The translations under genes and the position numbers were made by a program. The notes below the pieces were generated by a model, which was not told the DNA's origin, made no database searches, and worked only from the letters and a program-made list of their open reading frames with translations. This document shows positions 33,456 through 44,384 of a stretch of DNA of 64,000 nt, in pieces (the first letter of the stretch is position 1; every line of letters starts with the position of its first letter). Location of the stretch: assembly GCA_032717465.1 (NCBI GenBank), contig CM064690.1, forward strand, positions 9,070,093 through 9,134,092. The letters are read 5' to 3'. Origin of the DNA: Coenobita brevimanus (Eukaryota; Arthropoda; Malacostraca; Decapoda; Coenobitidae).

Positions 33456-34312
33456 TGCTGTGGATTGAAGAATAGATGCAGAAGTGAAGTTAAGAATGAA
33501 TGAAGTAGGAAAAGTGCTGGGAGGAATGAAAAAAGTGATTAAATGTCGTTCACTTAGAATGGATGTAAAGAGAAGGCTGTATGAGGGTGTTGTGGTACCG
33601 ACTGCGTTATATGGGGCTGAAACATGGAATATAGGTGTAGCAGAGAGGAAAAGTTTGAATGTAATGGAGATGAGGTGTCTGAGGAGTATTTGTGGAGTGA
33701 AGCGTATGGATCGAGTACGAAATGATGAAGTGCGAAGGAGAACTGGAGTTATTCAGGAGATGGCTAATAGAGTTGAGCAGAGGGTGTTGCAATGGTTTGG
33801 GCATATGGAGAGAATGGATAATGAGTGATTGGTGAAAAAGATAACTAGATCTGATGTGAATGGTGTAAAGCTGAGAGGGAGACCATGAATAGGATGGACG
33901 TACAGTGTGAAGAGAGCACTGGATGTGAGATGGATGTCTGTTGAGCAAGGAAGAGTGGCTGTGCGTGACAGAAATAAATGGAGAGAAATTGTGAATGAAT
34001 AAATTATGACTCAGCCCTAAGGGGATATTCTCCCTCATTTGGTCTGATCAGCTAGTCAGGTCAGGTGCGGGTAAGGGAGTGGGTCTATTATGAAGTGGCA
34101 GGGGTAAACCAGCTTTGCTGTCGGGCCCTGCTGCGGATGTCACTGATTGCACTGCGCAGTTGACCCTTGTGCAGTGTGGTGCGGTGAGGATCTGTCCCTT
34201 CTCCCTTTTGGGGCTAAGATGCGAATGAATGTGTTTGAATGGATAAGTAAATGGGGAGTGTGTCGTCCTGTCTCGGCTACCTTCCTTTCCTTGGGGGAAG
34301 CAGCCTAGGTAT
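33449..34312 (+). pseudogene. Second RTE-like family A copy, 3' end only
   Basis: The 3' 860 bp of the same LINE in opposite orientation. A 114-residue frame at 33484-33828 corresponds to the C-terminal end of the 613-codon frame, with about 14 residue differences. The 3' UTR follows to CCTAGGTATA and a (GATA)n tail to about 34330. The TGA after MDNE is shared with the other copy, and a further stop follows. It joins the other copy at a short CACATG microhomology. Confidence 0.85.
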
Positions 34313-34330
34313 ATAGATAGATAGATAGAT

Positions 34331-34722
34331 ATCATCATCATCATCATCAGCCACTGAGGTCCACTGCAGGACCGGCCTATCCCTACCGAAGCAGGGACGA
34401 TACAGCCAATATATCTCTGCCTAGTGGCTTAGGCTGTCTGGTAGAGACTGCATGTAGGGTGAGAAGTGCTTGTGAGTGTGATTGTAGTGTTGTAGTGGCT
34501 TTGTATGGTGTAGTCTGTGAACCAAGTGTAATCGGCCCGCTTAAGCCGACTGGGTGCAAGCATACTAGTATGTGACACTGGTTCAACCACAGCACCCCTT
34601 GTGTCCGCCAAAGTAGCAAGTGGCTTGGTGAACGCTTCCCAAAGTTTATACAGCTCTGGCGGGAGGCGAATCCGCGCTCACCAGCGTGCGAAACGCACAC
34701 TCTACCACTGTACAACCATAAT
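34331..34722 (-). mobile_element. tRNA-derived SINE with (GAT)n tail
   Basis: On the minus strand the head near 34720 contains an A-box-like TAGAGTGTGCG (about 34697-34712) and a B-box-like GCGGATTCGCC (about 34665-34675), with a stem-loop GTGCGTTTCGCAC between them. The arrangement resembles an alanine tRNA with anticodon CGC. About 330 bp of unrelated body follow, then a (GAT)n tail at 34331-34350. The box I match is imperfect, so this is a SINE and not a tRNA gene. It directly abuts the (GATA)n tail of the LINE. Confidence 0.7.
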
Positions 34723-35400
34723 TAACCCATCCCAATGCAAACTCATTTCACGAATATCCTTGGGATTTCATGAAATGACTGGTTGCACAAATTCCCTGTA
34801 ACATATATGTTATTTCTCTCCCTTCGGTGTTGTGCAGTTGGGATCTTCTGAAATATTTTATAGTTTATATCGATATTTCTCCAATACGGTGCTTGTCACT
34901 AGGGTTTAACCATGATATGGTTTTATAATTATGTAGTGACTTCTGGTATTTACATTGAAATAAAAATAAATTTGACACTTTTTGAAGCAATACTTCTTGT
35001 AGTCAGCTTCATAATATTCATAATATGGCAGGATCTAGTGATGCTGTGAGACACTAAAATTAGCCCTGTTTACTCATTTACATGCACATTCGATATGGCA
35101 ACACTCCTACGAGCCACTGATGTGACTTTCCCAGCCTCCCCCAAAATTCCATGACTGTGTACCAGCACTTGAGGTGAAGTCAGAGCTACCTAACTCTCCT
35201 GATGGTTTGATCTCGCCACTTTTACCCTACCACTATTGGCCTTATGGAATGGATTGTAAACAGCTACGCCATGAACTGTCCTTCTTTACACCTCTCTGCT
35301 ACTACCTAAAACATGCGTAACACTGCCATATAGATCCCTGCCTAAGCTATATTTCATATCCCATTGAGATGAAGGCGTTTTTACCACAGAGACTCCTGTA
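34723..35400. other. No recognisable gene
   Basis: Unique-looking sequence with only short frames and no recognisable domain or repeat. Confidence 0.4.
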
Positions 35401-35424
35401 ATGACTAAAATTGTTCCAAACATC

Positions 35425-35815
35425 AATCAATACCAAACCTCCTTTCTACACAGACACTCTATCCAACTATTGACTCCTGTCATTCTGCTGATAATTACAA
35501 AACCAACGTCAAGTCTTGGTAACAGACCACTGACAGCTATCTTCCTACGACGTTCCTTGAACTCCCTGATGAAGTCCTCATACTTTCTAAGTATCTCCAG
35601 TAACTTGCATGAAGCTACATTATTAGTCCCTACCACAGTAACAAAGACCGAGTCCTCTGAGGTGTTGATGGTTATGTCATGAACTCTCAGTCACATCCTG
35701 TATCCTACACACAGGAAACGAAAAATGTGTGCTTCTAGAACGCTCTGTACAAAACTCCTTCTCCTGATGCCTGGTCAATGAATCCCCGACAAGCATGAGA
35801 CTAAGTTCATAATGA
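35425..35815 (-). pseudogene. CR1-type LINE ORF1 esterase (SGNH/GDSL) relic
   Basis: On the minus strand one frame reads LMLVGDSLTRHQEKEFCTERS (GDSL block at about 35776-35787), and a following segment reads VFVTVVGTNN, KYEDFIREFKERRRKI and VSGLLPRLD (35636-35427). The order GDSL block, VGTNN block, then SGLLPR matches the SGNH-hydrolase (esterase) domain carried in ORF1 of CR1-group LINEs. The frame is broken between the blocks. It is in opposite orientation to the CR1-like RT that starts at 36.4 kb, so it is probably a separate fragment. Confidence 0.6.
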
Positions 35816-36240
35816 ACTTATCTTCCCAAACCTGCAAAAATGTTCCAAATAGATAATTTCCTATTATTGTTACTGACCTCAACCTTGCAACCTCCCTTGA
35901 CTAGCTGGAGGCCATCATTGTCAACTGGCTTTGTTTTAGCCTTAGCTAGCCTAGTTTTTCAGTTGTCATCCTAGCCTAGCACTTCTGTTTCTACTTCCTC
36001 TACATGCACTGCCTTAGCAAGCACCACATCAGCCTCATACTCCCAGCCTTTCAACTTATCACTTAAAACATGAATTACCTCACTATTTTTTCCCATTTTC
36101 TAAACTATGTCTACGCGTTAACTAGCAAAATAAAGAACACATATATTCACCTCCCTCTTTCACCATTAAGTCACAAACTTAGAACGCACCCACCAGAAGC
36201 GTTGGGCTGGTACCATCTTAATCGGAGACTTACAAACAGC

Positions 36241-36243
<3 letters not shown>

Positions 36244-36307
<64 letters not shown>

Positions 36308-36377
36308 GGGGGAGGTTATAATATGTAAGTTATCAGCATCATAGAGCCATCATAATTTACCTCGCGTATGCTCTCTC

Positions 36378-36429
<52 letters not shown>

Positions 36430-36440
36430 TCTCTCACCAG
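36244..36440. repeat. (GA)n and (CT)n microsatellites
   Basis: A GA tract at 36244-36303 and a CT tract at about 36369-36435, inverted to each other and 65 bp apart, so a single strand could fold back over about 60 bp. The second tract abuts the start of the CR1-like LINE relic. Confidence 0.95.
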
Positions 36441-37407
36441 TATCACTGACCAGCGTTGTAAGTTATCAGATAAGCTGATAAGAAAAAATGAGGTAACTCA
36501 TCTGGAAAAACACAATATGATAACAGAAAGACAGTTCGGTTTTAGAAAGGGAAAATCATGTGTTATTAATCTATTAAGCTACGTACTATGATAAAGTTGC
36601 AGAAACACTACAGAAAAGAGAAGGATGGGTAGACATCATCTATTTAGATGTTAAGAAAGCATTTGACAGAGTACGCACCAAAGACTTTTATGGAAACTGT
36701 ACGATCAGTGAGGAATCCAAAGTAATCTGTATAGTTGGATGCAAGATTTTCTCAGAAAAAGGGAAACGAGAAGAGTACAATGCGGAAAAGTTACTCACCA
36801 TGGAAAGATGTGACTAGTGGGGTCCCATATGGCTCAGCGCTGGTACCAAAAATGTTTTTAGTACACATAAAGGACATAGGCAACAACACTGGAAAGGAAA
36901 GCAATCTAAACATGTTTGCTGATGTTGCGAAAATCCAAAGCAGAATTACAAACAGACTTTGGCAGAGACCTACAAGAAGAATTAAAGAAGCTTCATGACT
37001 GGAGCAATAGATTGCAAATGGAATTCAGTGTGGACAAATGCCACGTTATCACGTTTGATAAAAGTGATAAGATACCAAACTGGGATTGCAAGATAGGATT
37101 TCAACCATACACATACCTAAAAAGGAGAAGGAGGTATGAGTGATTATCAAGAACAGACCATCTCCGGATGACCACATCTGTGAGAAAGTAAGGAATATGT
37201 GTACACACTGCTTGCTAATATGAGAGTAGCATTCACATATAGACATGAAGACATGCCGAGAAAGATAATCACATCATTCATTAGACCAAGCATGGAGTAT
37301 GCATCAGTATTATAGAATCCACATCCGAAAAACCACATATATAAGACACCACGTTTAAGGGATCTTAAGAGGAGTGAATGATGAGGTGAAAGAGAGAGAT
37401 TGTCCAG

Positions 37408-39530
37408 GTGCTTGAGGGTGCGAAAGTGGTTGTATGTGGAATAACTGAAACAAAATGGGGAGGAGAAAGTGTGAGAGAATGGGAGTATGGATGGGGTATA
37501 TGTGCAGGAGTAGGTGAGAATGAGAGGGCAAAGGAAGGAGTATGTATAGTTGTGAGTAAAAGATGGAAGAAGAGCATAAGACAGCATGGATCAGTTGGGT
37601 CAAGGATTGTGTGGGTAAAGTTGAAAGTTGGAATACAAATGTGGGCGATTGTGTGTGTGTATGTGCCAACGCAAGATCGTCCTAGAAGAGTGAAAGAAGA
37701 GTTCTGGACAAATGTGGAAGTGTGCATGGAAAAGTTTGGAAGGAATGAGAGAGTGTTTTTGATCGGTGATGTGAATGGTAAAGTTGGGAATGTGAAGGTG
37801 GATGGAATAGTTGGTGAGTGGGGTGTGCCAGCTGAGATAGATGAGAATGGGAGTGCGTTAGTGGACATTTGTGCTGGGAGGGGATTGGTGATAGCCAATA
37901 CCCTCTTCAGGCATAAAATGATCCACAGGTATACATGGCGAGTGATGAGAAGGGTGGGTGGTGAACTGAATGAAAGGAAGGCAATGATTGATTATGTGTG
38001 TGTGGATGAAAGGATGCGAAGATGTGTAATGGATGCAAGAGCTTACAGAGGTTGGGGGAGTGGACTTTCTGACCACTACTTGGTGGTGGCCAGAATTAGG
38101 ATTCAAGTAAGATAGAGGAATAGAAGAAGGGAAAGACGAGAGGAAGAATTGGTTGCAGGGAGAGTGGAAAGGTTACAAGAGGATGAGAAAAAGGCAGAGT
38201 ATAAGAGAGAAGTGGAGGAACGATTGGGCAAATATGAATTGGAGCAGATGGGAGACGTGGAAGGTGTGTCTAGGATATTTACAGAAGAAATATGTGCAGC
38301 ATGTGATGTGGTGTGTGGAAGGAAGAGAAGACGGAGAAGGGTGCAAGGAACAGCGTGGTGGACTGAAGAGGTGAGACAGGCTGTGGCACAAAAGAAGAAA
38401 GCATACAATGAATGGATGAGAAATAGGGGCATGGAAGAAGTTGAGAGGCGGAAGAGAGAGTTATATGTAGAAAGAAAGAGAGAGGTGAAAAGATTAATAA
38501 GAGAGAGTAAGAAGAGAGTGGATGAGGAATTTAGAAGGAATTTGAATGTAAAGTGGAGGGACTGTAAGAAAATGTTCTGGAAAGAGGTGAAAAGAGGAAG
38601 ACAGGGTGGAAGTGAAGTTAGCAGGGGAGTCAAAGATAAAAATGGTAGATTACTAGTGGAGAAGGGAGAAAAAATGAGCAGATGGAGAGAACACTTTAAG
38701 AAATTGTTGACCATAGAGGATGGAAGTAATGCGAGTATAAGTGGCTGGGAGAAGGAGGGAGGTGAGAAAACAGGAAGAAATCAGTAGGATAGAAGTTGTG
38801 GAAGCAATGACGAAAGTTAAATTGGGGAAAGCCCCAGGAATTGATGGAGTGTGTGGTGAAATGCTGAAGCATGGGGGAGAGATAGTAGTAGAATGGATGT
38901 GGAATATGTGCAGATTGGCACGGGAGGAAGGTAGAGTCCCTGAGGATTGGAAGTCAGGTATAATTATTCCCTTGTACAAATGAAAAGGGGAAAAAGAAGT
39001 GTGTGGTAATCATAGGGGCATTTGTCTTCTTAGTATAATAGGAAAAGTGTATGGTAGGATACTTATTGACAGAGTTAGGGAAAGAACAGAGAAATTAGTG
39101 GGAGAAGAACAGGGAGGCTTTAGGAAGGGAAGAGGTTGTGTAGATCAGATATTCATTCTTAGATCTTTAGTTTCTAGAGAAGGGAAAGAAGTTGTTTGTG
39201 GCTTTCATGGATTTAGAGAAAGTATATGACAGGGTGGATAGACAAGGATTGTGGAAAGTATTAAGAATATATGGAGTAGATGGGAAGTTGTTGAATGCTG
39301 TGAAGCGTATGTATGATGGTACGAAGGTTGCAGTGCGTGTAGATGGTGAACTAAGTGAATTTTTCTCTTTGAAAGTTGGGTTGAAATAGGGATGTGTCAT
39401 GTCTCCATGGTTGTTGAATCTGTACATGGATGGGGTAATAAAAGAGGTAGGCTACAAGGTAGGGTAGTGGATGTTGGAGTGGCCCTGGTGAGAGAGGACA
39501 GTGTTTGGAAACTCCCTGTACTGTTGTTTG

Positions 39531-39535
<5 letters not shown>
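37408..39535 (+). pseudogene. RTE family B endonuclease and N-terminal half of RT
   Basis: The endonuclease part (37408-38115) has GITETKW, VYVPTQD, FLIGDVNGKVG and a final GLSDHYLVVA, the APE-type order, but is cut at its N-terminus. A TAG at 38113-38115 interrupts it. The frame continues to 38787 through an RNA-binding-like basic linker with GTAWWTEEVR and MFWKEVKRG. RT follows in another frame: GKAPGIDGVCGEML, GFRKGRGCVDQIF, FMDLEKVYDRVDR, and VGLK followed by a stop where relatives have Gln before GCVMSPWL. Multiple frameshifts and stops. The frame is broken off by the next LINE at the codons leading into the catalytic ADD motif. Confidence 0.85.
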
Positions 39536-39561
<26 letters not shown>

Positions 39562-42497
39562 ATGCGAGGAAGAAGGAACCAAAGGCCATGAGCCCGCAGT
39601 AACAGTTCCCTCCAAGAGAAAAACAAAATACAATATAGAGCCAAATTCAAGATCCGATCATTTTGAGATGCCTGGACACACTGCGTTTGAAAGACTGGAG
39701 ATCATAGGCAGCAGGAAATACAGACAGAGGGAGACAGTTCCAGAGTTGACCTGTTGCATAAATGAAAGACTGGGAGTAACGGTTAATTCTTGCATTAGAG
39801 AGTTGGACAGAAAAAGGATGAGAGTCTGCTGCCAGACGGGTGCTACGCGCCCGTCGTAGAGGTGGAGGAATGCAAGCAGGCAGTTCAGAGGAGCAGTGAC
39901 CATTAAAGTAGCGATAGAAAAGAGATAAAGATGCAACAGTGCGGCGAAGAGACAGAGGTTGAAGGGAGTCAGTAAGAGGAGGAGAGTTAATGAGACGAAA
40001 AGCCTTTGACTCCACCCTATTGAGAAGAGCTGTATGAGGGGAGCCTCCCACACATGAGAGTTGTACTCCACACAGGGGCGGATAAAACCCCTGTATAGAG
40101 TCAACAATTGCGCAGGGGTAAAGAAAGAGCGGAGTCGGCTTAGCACACCCAATCTCTTGGAAGCAGATTTTACAAGGGATGTAATATGATCTTTCCAAGA
40201 TAAGTCCCGAGTAAATGAAACCCCAAGCATGTTCAAGGATGATGTAGGATTAAGCTGAATATTATTAAACATTAGTGGGTATACCTGTGGAAGATTTTGT
40301 CGGGTTGAAAGGTGTAAGAACTGAGTCTTAGATGCATTAAAGACAACCATATTATTTTTACCCCAGTCAGAGATACGAGCCAAGTCAGACATTAGGTGTG
40401 CCATAGCCTCATCCCTTGTTTGTTGAAGTAACTGTTGAGATGGGCGTTGCGGGAACCGAATGGAAAGGTGAAGGGTGGAGTCATCAGCATATGAGTGGAT
40501 AGGGTTAGATGTACAGCTTAGAAGATCATTGATGAATAAAAGGAAGAGAGTTGGTGATAGGACAGAGCCCTGAGGAACACCACTGTTGATAGATCTAGGA
40601 GAAGAACGATGGCCGTCTATAACAGCGGCTATAGAACGACCAGAAAGGAAGCTAGCGATGAAGGCACAGATAGGAGGATAGAAACCGTAGGAGGGCAGTT
40701 TGGAAATTAAAGATTTATGCCAGACTCGATCGAAAGCCTTTGAGATGTCAAGTGCAATGGCAAAGCTTTCGCCAAAGTCCCGAAAGGAGGATGACCAGGA
40801 GTCTGAAAGGTAGTGAGAAGATCGCCAGTGGAGCGTCTCCTGACGGAACCCATACTGACGATCGGAAAGAAGGTTGTGATAGGAAAGATGCCTTAAAATT
40901 TTTCTATTAAGAATTGACTCGAAAACTTTTGAAATACAGGACGTTAAAGCAATTGGACGATAGTTGGAGGGTTGGGAGTGGTCACCCTTCTTTGGGACTG
41001 GCTGAATGAGAGCAAACTTCCAGCAAGAAGGAAAGGTACAAGTTGACAGACAAAGACGAAAGAGTTTGCCTAGGCAGGGTGTAAGCACAGAAGCACAGTT
41101 CTTGAGAACAACAGGAGGGACCCCATCAGGCCCATATGCCTTGTTAGTACTGAGGCCAGTGATGGCAGAAAATACATCAACTGAAGAAATTTTAATGTCA
41201 GCCATGAGGATGTCAGAGGGGGGAAGTGATGGAGGAACAGCACCGGAATCGTCTAAGGTAGAATTGGAGGAGAAAGTCTGTGCGAAGAGATCTGCTTTAT
41301 CAGTAGAAGAAATAGCTACAGAACCATCAGAGTAGAAAAGAGGAGGGAAGGATGATGAGGTAAAGTTGTTAGAAAGATTTTTGGCAAGATGCCAGAAGGA
41401 GCGGGAAGAATTCGAGTTGGAGAGTTGAGAGCATTTAGTATGGATGAAATTATTTTTAGTAGAGCGAAGAACAGACTTAGCACGATTCCGGGCAGAAACG
41501 TAAAAATGATGTGATTCAGGGGTGGGTTGGCTCCGGTACCTTTTGTAGGCCCTCTCCTTGTTGCGGACAGCATTAGAACAAGCGTGATTAAACCAAGGCT
41601 TTCTTGCATTAGTCAAAGGATATGAGAAAGGAATGTATGCTTCCATGCCCGAGAGAATAACCTCCGTAATGCGCAAGGCACACTCAGATGGCTCACGGCC
41701 ATGGAAGCAATAATCATTCCAGGGAAAATCAAAGAAGTACTGCCTGAGGGCCTCCTAGTCTGCGGCTCCAAAATGCCACAGACGACGTTTCTCTGGAGGG
41801 TCCACAGGCCGTACCGGAGTGATAGGACAGGTTAAGGTAATAAGGTTGTGATCGGAGGAGCCCAACGGAGAGAAAAGATTAACAGAGTAAGCAGAAGGAT
41901 TAGTTGTGAGGAAGAGGTCAAGTATGTTGGAGCTCTCTCCAAGGCGGTCAGGGATACGGGTAGGGTGCTGTACAAGCTGCTCTAGGTCATTAAGGATAGA
42001 AAAGATGTAGGCTTGTTCACCAGGTGGATCCGTGAAAGGAGAGGAGAGCCAAAGGTGGTGGTGAACATTGAAATCTCCAAGAATGGAGATTTCAGAGAAA
42101 GGAGAAATGGATAGAATGTGTTCCATCGTAGAAGTAAGATAGTCGAAGAATTTTTGATAGTCAGTAGAATTAGGGGATAAGTAAACAGCACAGATATATT
42201 TAGTCAGAGAATGACAGGAAAGCTGAAGCCAGAGTGTGGAGAATTCAGAAGAATCAAGTTCAGGAACACGAGAGCAAGATAAGTCGTTGCGTATATATAC
42301 ACAACAGCCACCTTTGGCTTTGAAATGAGTATAGAGAAAGTAGGAGGATACAGAAAAGGGTTTGCTGTCAGTTGCCTCAGACAGCTGAGTCTCCGTTAGA
42401 AAAAGAAGGTGAGGTTTAGAGGAGGAGAGGTGGTGCTCAACAGAGCGAAAGTTAGAGGAAAGGCTGCGAATGTTGCAGAAATGAAGAAGAAGAGAGT
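39536..42497 (-). mobile_element. Jockey-like LINE, copy 1, nested in the RTE-like LINE
   Basis: A poly(T) run at 39535-39561 is the poly(A) tail of a minus-strand LINE whose body runs to about 42497. CAGGT on both sides (39531-39535, 42498-42502) is a short target duplication. Removing it restores the host RTE sequence through TTTGCAG-GTGATACTG. It is 5'-truncated: the closely related copy at 60-63 kb extends beyond this point. Identity between the copies is high by eye, mostly single-base differences. Confidence 0.88.
39647..42126 (-). pseudogene. Jockey-like LINE ORF2, copy 1: endonuclease and reverse transcriptase
   Basis: Endonuclease remnants: [14 protein letters not shown] and [12 protein letters not shown] (41755-42126), ended by a stop in TAG form where copy 2 reads on. 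RT (39658-41676): [67 protein letters not shown] and HSYADDSTLH. About eight residues after YGFRQ are scrambled by a one-base gain and a later one-base loss. One C missing near 40048 then throws the C-terminus into the frame at 39647-40198 (LWNCLPLSVFPAAYDL). No RNase H is visible. Poly(A) tail and domain set fit a jockey-like or related LINE; the clade is not proven. Confidence 0.85.
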
Positions 42498-42502
42498 CAG
42501 GT

Positions 42503-43272
42503 GATACTGTGTTGTTGAGTGAAGACGAAGGGGAGCTGCAAGGCTTGGTGGATGAGTTTGGGAGAGTATGTAAGAAACGGAATCTAAAGGTGAATGTGGG
42601 AAGAATAAAGTGATGGTCTTTGAGAGAGGTGAAGTCAATGAATGTACAGCGAGGTTGGATGATGAGGAATTGGAAAATGTGAGTACGTTTAAGTACTTGG
42701 GTAGTGTGATGAGTAAGGATGGAGGTTTGAAGGGTGAAGTGCTTGAAAGGGTACAGCAGGGAAGAAACGTTGCTGGTTCTTTGAAAGCAGTGATAAGAAA
42801 CAGGGAAGTGAGCATGGAAGTGAAAAAGTTACTACATGACAGTACTGTGATACCAACTCTAACGTATGGAAGTGAAGCTTGGACGTTGTTGGAAGGACAC
42901 AAGTCAAGAGTGAGAGCAGTGGAAATGAGTTATTTAAGAGGAGCCTGTGGAGTCACATGGAGAGAAAGGCTGACGAATGAGGATATAAAGGAGCATTGTG
43001 GTGTGGATGTGGATGTGATAGGAAGCGTTATGAGGAACACACTGAGGTGGTTTTGCCATGTAGAGAGGATGGAGGGTGAAAGACTGACTAAGAGAGTGTA
43101 TGTGAGTGAGGTGGAGTGGGGAAGAGGGAGGGGGAGGCCGAGGATGAGATGGAGGGATGGGGTGGAGAGGTATATGAGAGACGGGGGTGTGAGTTGGGAG
43201 CAGGGCAGTGAAATGGCGGGGGACAGGGCGACTTGGAGGCGATTTGCTTGTGGCCACCCCAAATGGGATTAA
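42503..43272 (+). pseudogene. RTE family B: RT fingers/palm remainder and C-terminal domain
   Basis: Resumes the interrupted frame after the nested [19 protein letters not shown] sequence, then an open stretch at 42610-43272 with [53 protein letters not shown] and GRGRGRPRMRWRDGVERYM. The order matches the C-terminus of the minus-strand relative at 55.5-56.2 kb. After the stop, a 3' end of about 20 bp leads into the GATA tail. Confidence 0.85.
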
Positions 43273-43677
43273 GGCGTCTGACAATAGATAGATAGATAGT
43301 TTAAGAGATCTAAGCTATGAAAAAAGACTAGAAAATGAATCCTACCAACATTACAAGAGAGGATTAAAGAGGACACATGATCATGCTATATAAATGCATC
43401 ACAGGAAAAGAGAAAATAGTCATAAATGAGTATGTAACCTATGGGGAAGCAACAGCAAGAGGACACTGAAAAAAAAAAAAAAACTGCATAAAAAAAGAGG
43501 TGATAAAGACGTAAAGAAATTATGTTTCCCAAACAGAGCAAGTCATCAGTGGAAAGCACTACCGAATGAAATAGTGTGTTCCACAAATATTCGTAACTTT
43601 AAAGATATGTATGATAGAAACGGTTCAAAACACTGGACAGTACGAGCTTGACTCATTCCTTTAAAGATACAATTGGT

Positions 43678-43679
<2 letters not shown>

Positions 43680-43743
<64 letters not shown>
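43680..43743. repeat. (CA)n microsatellite at the CR1-like 3' end
   Basis: About 30 CA units follow GATACAATTGGTAAA. The minus-strand relative at 48.3 kb also ends in a CA/TG tract at about 48258-48312, so the tract is associated with the LINE tail or with the start of repeat Q. Confidence 0.95.
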
Positions 43744-43745
<2 letters not shown>

Positions 43746-43746
43746 C

Positions 43747-44365
43747 TCATAACCACATTAACCCGATGACTTGTTGCATATGTTTGGCTATTTCCACATC
43801 ATTTTATTTACCTTGCAGCGAAGGGGTTTATTAAGGCTGTATTTTTTTTACTAGGAACTGAAAAATCTCCCCTGAACTGAATAAAATCGTCCGAAAATAA
43901 CAAGATCAAGAAAATACGTAATGGGATTCAAAGATTTAATAGATCATGGCATCGGTTATCGACCATTTGTGGTGCTGGAGAGGGACGCCTTAATGTGGTA
44001 GCACTGATATAACCATGCGGCTCCACTGCCTGATTATACAAACATTCAACTTCCCTTCTCATTCCCCCGAAATGATGAGAATGTCTCCAGGAGGATGGAA
44101 ACTACAGCCTTCATGCCACAGGGTTCAGGTTTCAGATGAACCTATAACTGCAATTATTGTTATTACTACAACCTTTTTGACAGAACCAGAGGCCTCAAGG
44201 TTTGGTAGGGTCCCGAGGTTGGGCTGTAGTCGTCCAGATCATTTTATTTCCATTTTATTTGACGTCCTTGTGAGCGTTCCACAGATGGAGAATCTTATAG
44301 CCACCTCTTGGATTCTACTTATTGCACGCTACTGTATGACCTCTTACAAGTACAAGTATATTGAT
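43747..44365 (+). repeat. Repeat Q, copy 1
   Basis: Starts CTCATAACCACATTAACCC and includes GGCATCGGTTAT, GAGAGGGACGCC, GCGGCTCCACTGCCTGATTA, CAGGTTTCAGATGAACC, a short ACT/ACA triplet run, and GAGCGTTCCACAGATGG to GTATGACCTCTTACAAG. Other copies: 47150-48250 (minus, interrupted) and 51270-51890 (plus), and a partial copy at 8340-8560. No coding frame; class unknown. Confidence 0.75.
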
Positions 44366-44384
44366 ACTAGTAAATAGAAGCAGC

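Larger units (their letters stand above)
37366..43298 (+). mobile_element. RTE-like LINE (family B) inserted in the CR1-like LINE
   Basis: Flanked by GTTTAAGGGATCT (37353-37365) and GTTTAAGAGATCT (43299-43311), a 13-bp target duplication with one mismatch. It is 5'-truncated within the endonuclease and ends in GTCTGACAATAGATAGATAG, a (GATA)n tail. It is itself split by a jockey-like LINE at 39536-42497. Relatives of the same family are at 55370-56838 (minus), 56665-56797 (plus) and 58135-58235. Confidence 0.88.
36441..43680 (+). mobile_element. CR1-like LINE relic, split by a later LINE (36441-37365 and 43299-43680)
   Basis: Left part: RT fragments ITERQFGFRKGKSC, IIYLDVKKAFDRV, TSGVPYGSALVPKMFLVHIKDIG and NMFADVAKI, then SVDKCHVITF and SFIRPSMEYAS, with several stops. 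Right part (from 43299): LSYEKRLE, ITGKEKI and HQWKALPNEIV in frames, then the 3' end TTAAAGATACAATTGGTAAA and a (CA)n tail at 43680-43743. The two parts join cleanly once the RTE-like insert is removed. A minus-strand relative lies at 48313-51180. The RT motif VPQG reads VPYG here, so it is long dead. Confidence 0.82.

Noticed and set aside
31126..34312. Twin-primed 5' inversion of one RTE-like LINE
   Set aside because: The inverted part contains its own 3' end and tail, which twin priming from a single RNA cannot give.
34600..34722. Possible functional alanine tRNA gene
   Set aside because: Only the promoter boxes and one stem resemble a tRNA. The acceptor stem does not close and a (GAT)n-tailed body follows, so it is a SINE head.
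36244..43743. CRISPR array or regulated satellite in the GA, CT, CA and GATA tracts
   Set aside because: These are ordinary microsatellites, several of them LINE tails. No spacer-repeat structure is present.
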